Source of the DNA: an uncultured Gemella sp.
GTDB taxonomy: Bacteria; Bacillota; Bacilli; Staphylococcales; Gemellaceae
Assembly (NCBI GenBank): GCA_938038035.1
Contig: CALHQV010000132.1
Coordinates: 1-64,000 of the forward strand
Length of the DNA: 64,000 bases
Direction of reading: 5' to 3'
This document shows positions 17,869 to 26,344 of the stretch, piece by piece. Both the position numbers and the translations under genes were made by a program. The notes beneath the pieces were generated by a model, which saw only the letters and a program-made list of their open reading frames with translations, did not search any database and was not told the origin of the DNA. The stretch's first letter is position 1. Every line of letters starts with the position of its first letter.

Positions 17869-18663
17869 ATGGCTAAACTCACTAAATCTACTGTAGCTGC
17901 TGTATCTAAAGGTAAAAAAGAATCTGTAGCTAAACCTAAAACTACCCCTAAATCAACAGCTAAAGTAACTACTAAACCAGCTGCTAAAACACCCGTGGCG
18001 AAACAGACTCGTACACCACGTACTGCTAAACCAAAAGCAGTAAAACCAGAAACAAAACCTGTAGCTACTCCTGTTAAGGCTACTAAAACTCCTGTTAAAG
18101 CAGAAGTGAAAGCAAAACCAGTAGAAACTCCTAAGGTTGAAACTAAACCTAAAAAGCAACGTAAACCACGTTCATTCAAAACGGATACTTCTAAGTTCCG
18201 TAAATACAACAATGAGCTTCGCATTAACCTGCGTAATTTGATTTACGATAAAGGTTATACAATAGCTAAAGTTGCACGTGAAATGGGTGTTCTTCCACAC
18301 TACTTGTTCAATGTATTAAAAATGAACAAGAAAGCGGAAAGTGGTAACGATGCAGTTGTTGTACTTGATATCGCATACGCTGTTTGTAGCGTAATTGGTG
18401 TTAACATCAGTTCTGTACTCCCAGAAGCTGAAATTGTAAATCCAATTTACAAATCAAAAACCGATGTCAATGACAAAGTGAATGAGTTGCAAGAAGAAAA
18501 TGTTAAATTAAATTTCCTTCTCACTCAAACCAAAAACCAGTTTGATACTCAATCTGTTAAATTGGCTAAAACCGAAGCTAAGGTGACTAAGTTAGAAAAG
18601 ATTAAAGACAAACTTGCTTCTCTTCTTAAAGCTATTGAAGAGTTGGAAGAATCTAAATCTTGA
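17869..18663 (+). CDS. Histone-H1-like tail, HTH and coiled-coil protein (264 aa)
   Basis: A three-part protein. Residues 1 to about 105 form a Lys/Pro/Ala/Thr-rich tail with repeated KPxxK and TPxKA patterns, like histone H1 or bacterial H1-like proteins. Residues about 115-180 look like a helix-turn-helix domain (YTIAKVAREMGVLPHYLFNV). Residues about 200-262 are a heptad coiled coil (VNELQEENVKLNFLL onward). It probably binds DNA as a dimer and could condense or organise phage or host DNA. The frame opens at 17836, but AAAGGAAACTTTAAA precedes the ATG at 17869, which I use. It is flanked by terminators on both sides. Confidence 0.7.
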   Translation: MAKLTKSTVAAVSKGKKESVAKPKTTPKSTAKVTTKPAAKTPVAKQTRTPRTAKPKAVKPETKPVATPVKATKTPVKAEVKAKPVETPKVETKPKKQRKPRSFKTDTSKFRKYNNELRINLRNLIYDKGYTIAKVAREMGVLPHYLFNVLKMNKKAESGNDAVVVLDIAYAVCSVIGVNISSVLPEAEIVNPIYKSKTDVNDKVNELQEENVKLNFLLTQTKNQFDTQSVKLAKTEAKVTKLEKIKDKLASLLKAIEELEESKS

Positions 18664-18665
18664 TT

Positions 18666-18746
18666 AAAAGAGAGGAGTAACTTACGGTGTTTACACCTAA
18701 GTCGCCTGAATTAATTTAGATTAATTCAGGTAATCCTCTCTTTTTT
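18666..18746 (+). terminator. Terminator whose loop holds the two-hairpin RNA element (copy 1)
   Basis: An outer 11-bp stem AAAAGAGAGGA (18666-18676) with 18734-18744 is followed by T-rich sequence. Its interior is not a simple loop. It contains one hairpin formed by 18680-18702 (ACTTA and GGTG with CACC and TAAGT, loop TTTA) and a perfect 11-bp second hairpin, 18705-18715 with 18720-18730. The core CTAAGTCGCCT (18697-18707) recurs at 50457, 50494 (one change) and 51113. Confidence 0.8.
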
Positions 18747-18763
18747 ATAAAAGGAAACCAAAC

Positions 18764-19471
18764 ATGAATAAGCAGCAAGAGTTAATGTCTTTGTTTAAAG
18801 AGTACATTGCTAAAACCAGTGATACACTTTATCGAGACATCTATATTGAAAATAGTGTCATCACCGATATTATTAAAGTGATGAATACGTCATTTTACGT
18901 ATTATACCATAACCGATTAGATGAGTTGTCCAATCGATTCAGTAAATTTGTAGAAGAATACAAAAATAAGGAATATCTTCCTACTTTTTTGTTAGATACA
19001 GATTACTCAGAATTAATTAGCGATGATAAAATCAAAGTAACTACCAAAGACTGGGTAGTTTCTACTTTGTTTATTATCCGCATTTTCTTGAAAGAAGAAT
19101 CCAGTTCCTCTTCTTGGCAAGATTCTAAGATTCTGGATATCTTCCAAGGTCTTTTGAATGAAACCCTTGACCGTGAGATTAATAATCTTAACGCACGTAA
19201 GAAACCACTGAATGAAGATGAAGAAAATCTCTTGATTATTATTTCCTCTATCAGTGTTTACTGTGTAGCTGAGGGCTTGGATTCACCATTGGGACAACGT
19301 GAGGTAAACCTAGCATTTAAAGAAGCAATCAATCATTGTTTTAGTAATTGTTATCTTACCAAAGAATCAATTGAGTTTATTACCAGCAAATGTGGTAAAC
19401 GCTTAGGTAATAAAATGAAACGATTGTTGAATAAGGTATCGATTTCTTCAATTTCAGAATACATCTTATAA
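18764..19471 (+). CDS. Unknown protein (235 aa)
   Basis: A 235-residue, largely helical, acidic protein without recognised motif or membrane segment. It starts behind AAAAGGAAACCAAAC, directly after the compound terminator. The next gene begins within 10 nt of its stop, so the two form a small operon ended by the hairpin at 20256-20287. Function unknown. Confidence 0.5.
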   Translation: MNKQQELMSLFKEYIAKTSDTLYRDIYIENSVITDIIKVMNTSFYVLYHNRLDELSNRFSKFVEEYKNKEYLPTFLLDTDYSELISDDKIKVTTKDWVVSTLFIIRIFLKEESSSSSWQDSKILDIFQGLLNETLDREINNLNARKKPLNEDEENLLIIISSISVYCVAEGLDSPLGQREVNLAFKEAINHCFSNCYLTKESIEFITSKCGKRLGNKMKRLLNKVSISSISEYIL

Positions 19472-19478
19472 GGTGCTT

Positions 19479-20249
19479 ATGATGAATATAACGGAGAAAT
19501 ACACTTTTACATCTAGTGAAAACCAAAATGTAGAAGAAGTCATCAAACTAGATAGACATCTTATCGATATTGAAAACGTAATGGTCGAATCACTTGAAGC
19601 TTTTACCAAAAGAGGAAAAGATGTTCGAGTGATAGACTACGAAAATGAAGGTAAGCTTAATATTACTAAGTATTACTTCCCACTAGGAATGATGTCTATA
19701 GCTTATTCACGCACGTTGTTTTCATTTGAAAAACAAACAATAGATACATTGTTAAACAAGTTATCAGGTGGTGAAACCATTAATTGGAAAACAGAACACG
19801 TCAATATAACGTATGCTAGATGGATGCATTCTGTTAAATCCAATTTCTATCACCTATCTGAAGAGTACAGTAATGGTAAGGAATTAAAAGTCTTAGACTT
19901 TTGTAGACGTGTAGTCGTTGTTAAAGACGAGGAACGTAATACAAGATATGGCTTTGTATTCCTTACTTTACCATTATCTTACGATAAATCATTGTTAGCA
20001 ACAGCGTCTAGTACGTACTTCTACATGTTACCACAAGAACCTGTTCAGTGGATATGTGAAGAAAATGAAGAACACAATGTAGTTATAGACAACTATCTTA
20101 ACGTACCTGAAGTTTCAGATGAAGAATGTATAGATAATCCAGGATATAAACTGTATAATCAAACATTCATTGATTTTGAAATTGTACACTGGCAAACATA
20201 CGTTAAAGATAAACTATATAACGGAAAAGATAAAAAGTATGTTAATTGA
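19479..20249 (+). CDS. Unknown protein (about 256 aa)
   Basis: An acidic protein of about 256 residues that I cannot assign. The frame opens at a GTG at 19473, but AAGGTG precedes two adjacent ATG codons at 19479 and 19482, either of which is a likelier start. It appears globular, with several aromatic beta-like segments (RYGFVFLTLPLSYD, TYFYMLPQEPVQW). It is the second gene of a pair with the preceding 235-residue gene and ends before a bidirectional terminator. Confidence 0.5.
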   Translation: MMNITEKYTFTSSENQNVEEVIKLDRHLIDIENVMVESLEAFTKRGKDVRVIDYENEGKLNITKYYFPLGMMSIAYSRTLFSFEKQTIDTLLNKLSGGETINWKTEHVNITYARWMHSVKSNFYHLSEEYSNGKELKVLDFCRRVVVVKDEERNTRYGFVFLTLPLSYDKSLLATASSTYFYMLPQEPVQWICEENEEHNVVIDNYLNVPEVSDEECIDNPGYKLYNQTFIDFEIVHWQTYVKDKLYNGKDKKYVN

Positions 20250-20255
20250 TAGACA

Positions 20256-20287
20256 CTATAGTAGAGAGGATAACCTCTCTACTATAG
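20256..20287. terminator. Bidirectional hairpin terminator
   Basis: A perfect 14-bp stem (20256-20269 with 20274-20287) with a 4-nt loop and T-rich flank lies between convergent genes. Confidence 0.85.
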
Positions 20288-20302
20288 CTATCTTTTAATC
20301 TT

Positions 20303-20899
20303 TTATTTTTTATCTACTTTGTAAGTTAAGAATACAGTTAGATGGTTGGTAGATTCCATAAGTTCGTAAAGAGCAGGTGCATTAATCTTCACTTGGTCTA
20401 CACCAAGATTACCATGGATAAACAGAATTAAAATAACATGTTTATTACCACGTACAATCAAGTCTTTAATTAATTCTACATCTTCATCTTTTACCAAATG
20501 GTGTTCCATGGTAAAGATAATAGGATGTGGTACACCTTTAGCTAAACCAGCTACTTCGTGGATAATGTTGTAAATACCGATACCCATTGGATTGACACTC
20601 TCAACAGACAAATGTGTATCTTGTACAACAGCAGGTGTATCAGCAATACCAGTAACTACATCATTGCGACCTAGTTTATAGTTAAAATCAGCAGAACTAC
20701 CATCTAAATCACGACCTAATGATTCTACCATTTCCTCTTTACCGTCTTTTGCATACATGTCATTTAGCTTCTTAGCCACAGATGTTGCAAAATCACCGTA
20801 GACAGGTACATCGTAATTATTTTTTTCAATATCGGAGTTAATGCTTTCTAAACTCAAATCACCAATATATTTCATTTTACCAAATACATGAATGGACAT
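20303..20899 (-). CDS. Unknown protein (198 aa)
   Basis: A 198-residue protein with no recognised family. The C-terminal half alternates hydrophobic strands and helices (HPIIFTMEHHLV, KHVILILFIHGN, HLTVFLTYKV), which suggests an alpha/beta fold. It is preceded by AAAAGGAATTAGAA. It lies 12 nt after the 271-residue minus gene, so the two are co-transcribed. A virion or assembly role is possible from operon context but is not shown. Confidence 0.5.
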   Translation of the reverse strand: MSIHVFGKMKYIGDLSLESINSDIEKNNYDVPVYGDFATSVAKKLNDMYAKDGKEEMVESLGRDLDGSSADFNYKLGRNDVVTGIADTPAVVQDTHLSVESVNPMGIGIYNIIHEVAGLAKGVPHPIIFTMEHHLVKDEDVELIKDLIVRGNKHVILILFIHGNLGVDQVKINAPALYELMESTNHLTVFLTYKVDKK

Positions 20900-20911
20900 T
20901 TCTAATTCCTT

Positions 20912-21727
20912 TTAAATATTATTAGGGACTAACATTTGCATGAAGTCATATTTCATTTCCTCATTACCCAACCACTGGATACGAGAGGCATATTTTAATT
21001 CTTCCAAATACAATTCATTAGCGTCAGCATAGCTATCAATAAATTGCATAAATTCACCTAGTTCTGCACCACCGTCTAGTTTAGCTTGACCAATTCTGAT
21101 TTTTAACTTACGGTAAATATAAGCCTTAGTAGCTAACAATACTAATTTCTTAATATAGTCAGCAGCAGTAATAGGGATATTATTTAACTGAGGGTCATTT
21201 TCAATAATTAACTCAATATAACAGTTTGTAGTAATATAACTGGTACGTCTGATTCTAAAAGAGTTACCTGAAATCATGTCTACTTTAACTTCGTAATTCA
21301 AAGGTAAACCACCTGTAGCATTTGCCATCTTTTGTGCACCTGTTAAGATAGCACCACCACTAGAAGTAGGCATACTTAAACCACCGGTACCAATGCCGCC
21401 TGTTTCAGTATATAAGTCTAATAGGTTAACACCCAAAACAGTAATAATTTTTCGATTATTGGTTACTTCATCAGGAACAGTAACAATCCAATCAGTAGGT
21501 GTTACCATTTCTACTTTACAGTCACGCATAGGGACATTAAGTTTGGTAGCATACTCAATATTCAAGTCAGGCATAACTCGTTTATTGATAACTTCCTGTA
21601 TAATCATTGCATCTGCACTAACAGGTGCAAATCTATTTTTACGAAAAGGAATGACAAATGCCTCTTCGATAATCTCATCAGGTATTTCATTATAGATATT
21701 GTTAATTGAAAGTGATAACATACTCAT
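20912..21727 (-). CDS. Unknown, possible virion structural protein (271 aa)
   Basis: A 271-residue protein. The middle contains a Gly/Ser/Thr-rich flexible loop (about 110-140) flanked by beta-type segments, and the C-terminus is helical. This is the style of head-tail connector or neck proteins, but I see no diagnostic motif. The frame opens 11 codons upstream, but AAGGAG lies 6 nt before the ATG at 21727 (MSMLSLSI), which I take as the start. It heads a two-gene minus unit. Confidence 0.45.
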   Translation of the reverse strand: MSMLSLSINNIYNEIPDEIIEEAFVIPFRKNRFAPVSADAMIIQEVINKRVMPDLNIEYATKLNVPMRDCKVEMVTPTDWIVTVPDEVTNNRKIITVLGVNLLDLYTETGGIGTGGLSMPTSSGGAILTGAQKMANATGGLPLNYEVKVDMISGNSFRIRRTSYITTNCYIELIIENDPQLNNIPITAADYIKKLVLLATKAYIYRKLKIRIGQAKLDGGAELGEFMQFIDSYADANELYLEELKYASRIQWLGNEEMKYDFMQMLVPNNI

Positions 21728-21875
21728 CACAAACTCCTTATAAAACTGTGTAATATTCATACGTTACTCTATTTTTATTCTCGTATATATTATTAACTTG
21801 AAGACGGTTTTTTCGTAGAAATATTTACGGGAAAAGAAAATTATGAAGAGTAATTATTTATAAAAAGGAAATAGA

Positions 21876-22553
21876 ATGTCCGATATTTTACCCTCCCAAG
21901 AAATTATTAAATGGCCAAATCCATTGGAAGAAGTCAAACGCATTATGCAATATGCTACTGTGTTACTAGATTATCCAGAGGGATTTGAAGAAGATTTGGT
22001 AAAAGCTGGTCTTAATACCGAACCTAAACAAACAAGAAGGAGTGAAGTCATTGCGGCTATTGCTTCTAATATTAAAGACCACCAATATAAACTAACTTCT
22101 GTTAATTGGTTTACTAATCTGGGTATTAATCATGTTTACCATGAAGAATTATTGAAACTAGATATCTATCTTAGTCGGTGGAATTATCTTAAAGTTTTGG
22201 AAATGATTGTTGGTTATTGGTTAACTAAATACCGCCAAATGTGGGTATTTAATAACTTAGGTCGATATCCACTTAATGCCAATAAACTAATGGATGAGAT
22301 TAAGCATTATCAAGAAGATGAAAAAGATGAAATCAGCTATAAAGTTACATTAGGTGGTTTAGAAGAATTGGCACTCACCAATACTCTTGAAGAAGTATTT
22401 CCAGAAACCATCAAAGCATTAAATGCTGCTTACGAAATGTCTGATACATCTACGTATTTCTTAGATGAAAGAAACATCGATAAAAACGGATTGGTTATTC
22501 CTATTACCTTCGTGATAGACCCAATCTATCTTAGTATTATATTTGCTCACTAA
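21876..22553 (+). CDS. Unknown protein (225 aa)
   Basis: First of six tightly spaced rightward genes (21876-25355). This 225-residue protein is helical and acidic with a Trp/Tyr-rich middle (WLTKYRQMWVF). No family recognised. The ATG follows AAAAAGGAAATAGA. The next gene starts 11 nt after the stop, indicating one transcript. Confidence 0.5.
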   Translation: MSDILPSQEIIKWPNPLEEVKRIMQYATVLLDYPEGFEEDLVKAGLNTEPKQTRRSEVIAAIASNIKDHQYKLTSVNWFTNLGINHVYHEELLKLDIYLSRWNYLKVLEMIVGYWLTKYRQMWVFNNLGRYPLNANKLMDEIKHYQEDEKDEISYKVTLGGLEELALTNTLEEVFPETIKALNAAYEMSDTSTYFLDERNIDKNGLVIPITFVIDPIYLSIIFAH

Positions 22554-22564
22554 GCGAGAGAACA

Positions 22565-23485
22565 ATGGATTTTGAAAAACAATTACTGGAAGAAAATGGG
22601 CATTACATTGATGTTAGTCCTACTGTTTCAGTACACAACATTTCCCATATCCTAGATGCATTGGATATTTTACTGATTAATCATGGTAATGAAATCCACA
22701 GTGAAACAGCATATGGCGGATATGGTTTCTATAATCCTATTACAGGTGAGAAACTAATAGAAGAAGGCAAATCTTATTATTTAGAATCAGATAATGAAGT
22801 CGTTGTCTTTGAACAAAATGAACAAACGATTAATCAATTCTATCGTAATAATGTCTACCAATTGACTGATGGTAGAATTAAAGATAAGTTGATTCATCGT
22901 AAAAAAGACAACCGTAATATTACGATTGCTACAAACCATCGGTATTGTAGTATTTCTATTATCAATAAGATTTGTCAACATGTTACAACATCCCATCTAC
23001 CAGAACAATATGGTGGGACAAACAAGTATCGTTTAATTACAGACATTATTCGAGAATATTTCCAACCTGTAATGGCTGAATTCTCTAAAGTCAAAGAAAT
23101 CATTTCTAGTCTAAATATTCCAGTTGGTTTAAATACACATCCTGTATATAGATTACTTATGGAAGTTATTGATGACATTAATGATTTCGTCGCCATTCTT
23201 AAAGATAAGACACCACGTTTATTGTGCCAGTGTATGCACTATCGTGGATATCTTTTGGTAATTAATTACGGTGACTTCCGTATTGTGGAATGGGAACTCA
23301 TGAAGATGATGAATGTAGACAGAGCAACCAGTGTTTGTCAAGATGATTCATTTAATGCTTCTAATACCAGTATGATTTCAGCCATGCCACAACCGATTAC
23401 TTTAAATATTTTGGATAGTTATTTAGAGATGACAAAGAAAGAATGCTTAGTTAAATACGAGAGCTTACTTTTAACTTTAATGTAA
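22565..23485 (+). CDS. Unknown protein (306 aa)
   Basis: A 306-residue protein of unknown function with mixed alpha/beta character. It contains several Cys and His residues in the second half (RLLCQCMHYRGY near 215-230), which could be metal ligands but form no standard zinc motif. Only a weak ribosome site (GAGAGAAC) precedes the ATG, so coupling to the upstream gene is likely. Confidence 0.5.
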   Translation: MDFEKQLLEENGHYIDVSPTVSVHNISHILDALDILLINHGNEIHSETAYGGYGFYNPITGEKLIEEGKSYYLESDNEVVVFEQNEQTINQFYRNNVYQLTDGRIKDKLIHRKKDNRNITIATNHRYCSISIINKICQHVTTSHLPEQYGGTNKYRLITDIIREYFQPVMAEFSKVKEIISSLNIPVGLNTHPVYRLLMEVIDDINDFVAILKDKTPRLLCQCMHYRGYLLVINYGDFRIVEWELMKMMNVDRATSVCQDDSFNASNTSMISAMPQPITLNILDSYLEMTKKECLVKYESLLLTLM

Positions 23486-23506
23486 CTATTTCAAAACGAG
23501 AAGGAA

Positions 23507-23944
23507 ATGAAAACCGATATCCCTTATCTGGATTCATTTGAAAAGAATACGGTAGTAGGTGTAGTAGACGTCTCTGTAATGGACTTATACTTACACTTAC
23601 ACCGCGTTCTTTCTAATAGAGAACTTAAGCAAGGTTCTTTTTTTTTAAGAGAATTAGGGTACGAATCTTTAGATAGTTTAATTAGAGAGTTTGTACCTAG
23701 ATTATTCGATGAAGTTTTTTTAGATAAAGATAATGATGCTTATACTGACTTTGCAGATATACTGGCCAATATGGGTTTATCATTATCTGAAATCGATACG
23801 GCTGTAGATATTTTAATTGGCGTAACTACACCTATTTTTAACCAAGTAATTTTTGACGATAAGACAAAGTTCTTTGCTTCTATTTCGTCAAATGAGAAAG
23901 ATTTAATCCCGACTATGCGAATCAGTTACTTGAACACAACTTAA
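23507..23944 (+). CDS. Unknown acidic protein (145 aa)
   Basis: A 145-residue, mostly helical acidic protein in the six-gene rightward cluster, starting behind GAGAAGGAA. No recognised motif. Confidence 0.5.
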   Translation: MKTDIPYLDSFEKNTVVGVVDVSVMDLYLHLHRVLSNRELKQGSFFLRELGYESLDSLIREFVPRLFDEVFLDKDNDAYTDFADILANMGLSLSEIDTAVDILIGVTTPIFNQVIFDDKTKFFASISSNEKDLIPTMRISYLNTT

Positions 23945-23982
23945 CCAACTTAACTTTTATTCATTCTAAGAGGTAAACCATT

Positions 23983-24393
23983 ATGTCATTAGGAAGTTTT
24001 AAAATCAATAAAGTAGAAATTCCAGATAGTCTAGATACAGTGTGCAATATTGTTGAAAACATTGTACAAGAATCTATTAGCAAACTGGCTGTTATTGATT
24101 TCATTATTCGTCAAGCAATTTCTAAATTACATGAAGATTTAGATATTAAACAAATCGCTGCAGAAATTGCTGAAGTTATTTTGTTTACAGAAGCATTCTC
24201 AGTAAGTTTACCTCTTTATCAAAACACACCAATAGTATCATCTGCTTACCTACGAATAAAATCTTGTTTAATAGATATTGTTAGTTGTTTATTTGAATAT
24301 TTAGAAAAGAGCCATTATCGAAGCAGTTATCTAGAAGATAATAAAGTCGTATCAGTGTTTGACTTAACTATACTAGAGATAATCCATGAGTAA
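23983..24393 (+). CDS. Unknown helical protein (136 aa)
   Basis: A 136-residue all-helical protein, starting behind AAGAGGTAAACC. It overlaps the next gene by 8 nt, consistent with translational coupling. No family recognised. Its size and helicity resemble neighbours in the same cluster. Confidence 0.5.
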   Translation: MSLGSFKINKVEIPDSLDTVCNIVENIVQESISKLAVIDFIIRQAISKLHEDLDIKQIAAEIAEVILFTEAFSVSLPLYQNTPIVSSAYLRIKSCLIDIVSCLFEYLEKSHYRSSYLEDNKVVSVFDLTILEIIHE

Positions 24394-24916
24394 TCGAACC
24401 TACGACATCAATCACTTTAGAAGCTTTAGAAGAAATAATCTTGGCAAATTAATTAACAGTGAAATTGAAAAAAGGAACCAAAAACTCGAAAGTGAAATAG
24501 TAGATAGATTTATTAATTTACCCGATGAGTTTATCCTAACTGATGGGAATGCTATTTTAAAATGCTTTAGAATGATAAATCAGCAAATCAGATTTAATGT
24601 TCAAGAGTTTTTTGATTACATGATGTATTTTAATACTCTACTTAATAGCTTTCCTTTTCAATATTTCTACAATAAAGAAAACATTTATAAAGTAATACGA
24701 GAAACACCTTACGATAAAATGTTTGAATTTAGTAAAAACAGCGGTGAAGTAGAAACATTGAAAGAAATCAGTGTCAATATTTTTATTACCATTATTAACA
24801 CCATTATTAATGAAAAGCTCTATATTGAAATTAATGGCCAGTTAATAATGTGTTATCGCATTCGTAACTGGGATCAATTTTCAATTACTTTAATTAAATA
24901 TAACCCATGGATATAA
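24386..24916 (+). CDS. Unknown protein (176 aa)
   Basis: A 176-residue helical protein with a basic N-terminus (RSFRRNN), which might contact nucleic acid. It overlaps the preceding gene and ends 4 nt before the next ATG. No recognised domain. Confidence 0.5.
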   Translation: MSNRTYDINHFRSFRRNNLGKLINSEIEKRNQKLESEIVDRFINLPDEFILTDGNAILKCFRMINQQIRFNVQEFFDYMMYFNTLLNSFPFQYFYNKENIYKVIRETPYDKMFEFSKNSGEVETLKEISVNIFITIINTIINEKLYIEINGQLIMCYRIRNWDQFSITLIKYNPWI

Positions 24917-24920
24917 AATC

Positions 24921-25355
24921 ATGACAAATACAGCAAATCCAACGAAGACTATTCGACAACTAGAAGTAGGTAAAGTATATTCATTTGATACCTATTCACC
25001 AGAAGTATTAGGTACTCGCTTAATTAACGTAGAGTGTCTAGCAGTAATGAATGCACAAACAGCCATTTCTTCAGGTCTAGACATTAAGTCATTCCATGAA
25101 AGAATGAAACCACACCTACCACCAGGTTATAATAATAATCCATTTGACATGACTTATGTCAAGCTAGTGAGTGTAGACGGTAAAGAAACAATCTATGCAA
25201 TGGATTGGATTAATCGTTCTACTATTCAAGAAACGTCTCCTAATAAGATTACAGTGACTATTAATGGTGTATCTAATAATGACGTTGAAATTATTCGTAA
25301 GGCATTAACCATGCAAGGATATACTGATATTTCAATCGTATTATCAGAACGTTAA
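24921..25355 (+). CDS. Unknown protein (144 aa)
   Basis: A 144-residue alpha/beta protein that closes the six-gene cluster. The C-terminal half (KITVTINGVSNNDVEIIRKAL) looks like a small beta-alpha-beta domain. No ribosome site stronger than the upstream coupling is visible. It is followed by about 500 nt of non-coding sequence. Confidence 0.5.
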   Translation: MTNTANPTKTIRQLEVGKVYSFDTYSPEVLGTRLINVECLAVMNAQTAISSGLDIKSFHERMKPHLPPGYNNNPFDMTYVKLVSVDGKETIYAMDWINRSTIQETSPNKITVTINGVSNNDVEIIRKALTMQGYTDISIVLSER

Positions 25356-25748
25356 TTTACACTATATATGAATAAAGTGATTTTTAAGACTAATTGCTTC
25401 GTTCGTATTTTCCTAGTTTGTTTATTTAAAGTTGATTTTATTCGTTTGCCTTTGATAGTTGAAGAAACAATAAGGCTGAATATCTATTGTAAGGGTAATC
25501 CCTCGGTACACTTCTAAACAAAGTTCTACGATAGATAGAAATTCTATAACTAGTCACATCCGGCCACTCCTCGTTCACTCTCCGCTGGAATTAGGCTACA
25601 CATGGAAGCGAATACAAGTACCGAAAATTTCCATAGGTGGATAATGACCTAACGACCACCTCAATCAACGAATTAAAATAGGGACGGTATTCGTTGAATC
25701 GTTTTGGTTTCCTTTTAAGAGAAGTTGATGAAAAGAAAAGCTATAGTA
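25356..25748 (+). ncRNA. Candidate structured non-coding RNA B
   Basis: About 390 nt without a credible gene end at the hairpin at 25749-25778. Several stems can be read directly: 9 bp with one G-U (25483-25491 with 25527-25535); AGGG/CCCT inside it (25492-25495 with 25500-25503); ATGGAA/TTCCAT (25602-25607 with 25629-25634); AGGTGG/CCACCT (25635-25640 with 25656-25661); and 9 bp TCAACGAAT/ATTCGTTGA (25665-25673 with 25689-25697). CGGTAC (25504-25509) could make a pseudoknot with GTACCG (25618-25623), though a 6-bp match may be chance. The central part is less A+T-rich than its surroundings. I recognise no known RNA family. Confidence 0.5.
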
Positions 25749-25778
25749 CCTCTAGAGTAGGATATCCTACTCTAGAGG
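25749..25778 (+). terminator. Hairpin at the 3' end of candidate RNA B
   Basis: A perfect 13-bp stem CCTCTAGAGTAGG (25749-25761) with 25766-25778. The stem shares its base CCTCTAG...CTAGAGGG with the hairpin that closes candidate RNA A. Confidence 0.8.
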
Positions 25779-25858
25779 GAAATAGTTTATTATGTTTTTA
25801 TGAGGTCGATGGATACTCGATTAATGTTAATCTTTAAATTGAAAAAAAGGATATTATA

Positions 25859-26233
25859 ATGTCTAAAAAATTCCCTAAGCTCCCTATCGAGCTAGAACCT
25901 ACTGAGAAACCTTTGGAATCTGATTCTACTTTGATTGCTGGTCTGAAAGTTGTTTACAACGATGAGACTTTGCCTAAAGACGAACACAATGACCAATTGG
26001 TGAAAAACCGTAAAGCAATGTATCGTGGTGAATTACCACCAGCTAAAGAAGAAAAAGCTGATGGTAAAGCTGGTAAAGAAGAAACTGGTGAACCTGGTGC
26101 AGCCCGTGCTAACTTTGTACCTCCAGTAAATGCTGTACCAGGTCGTGCAGGTGATGGCGATGCTGTAACTGGTGAAGAAGCTCGCCGTGATGGTAAACCA
26201 GCATCAACAGTAAACCCTAAAGATAAACTCTGA
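25859..26233 (+). CDS. Intrinsically disordered charged protein (124 aa)
   Basis: A 124-residue protein rich in Lys, Glu, Pro, Gly and Ala with almost no hydrophobic core after residue 35. The middle has charged KEEK/GKAGKEE stretches, and the C-terminal third is Gly/Ala/Arg-rich. It probably stays unfolded. It sits alone between candidate RNA B and a 16-bp terminator and starts behind AAAAAAAGGATATTATA. Codon use suggests good expression. It could be an RNA-binding or virion-internal protein; nothing in the sequence decides. Confidence 0.55.
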   Translation: MSKKFPKLPIELEPTEKPLESDSTLIAGLKVVYNDETLPKDEHNDQLVKNRKAMYRGELPPAKEEKADGKAGKEETGEPGAARANFVPPVNAVPGRAGDGDAVTGEEARRDGKPASTVNPKDKL

Positions 26234-26251
26234 TACTTAATCTAAACTAAC

Positions 26252-26287
26252 TTACTATACGCCGACCTTATGGTTGGTGTATAGTAA
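26252..26287 (+). terminator. Hairpin terminator
   Basis: A 16-bp stem with two G-U pairs (26252-26267 with 26272-26287) and a 4-nt loop lies after the 124-residue gene. Confidence 0.85.
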
Positions 26288-26344
26288 ATATTATTGGTAT
26301 CTTATCTTTTTTGATAGTGATTAATATTAACAGGAGTTCTAACT

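Noticed and set aside
25356..25778. Group I intron or RNase P RNA in stretch B
   Set aside because: There is no interrupted gene around it, and the conserved core segments of these RNAs are not seen. The stems present do not match their layout as I know it.
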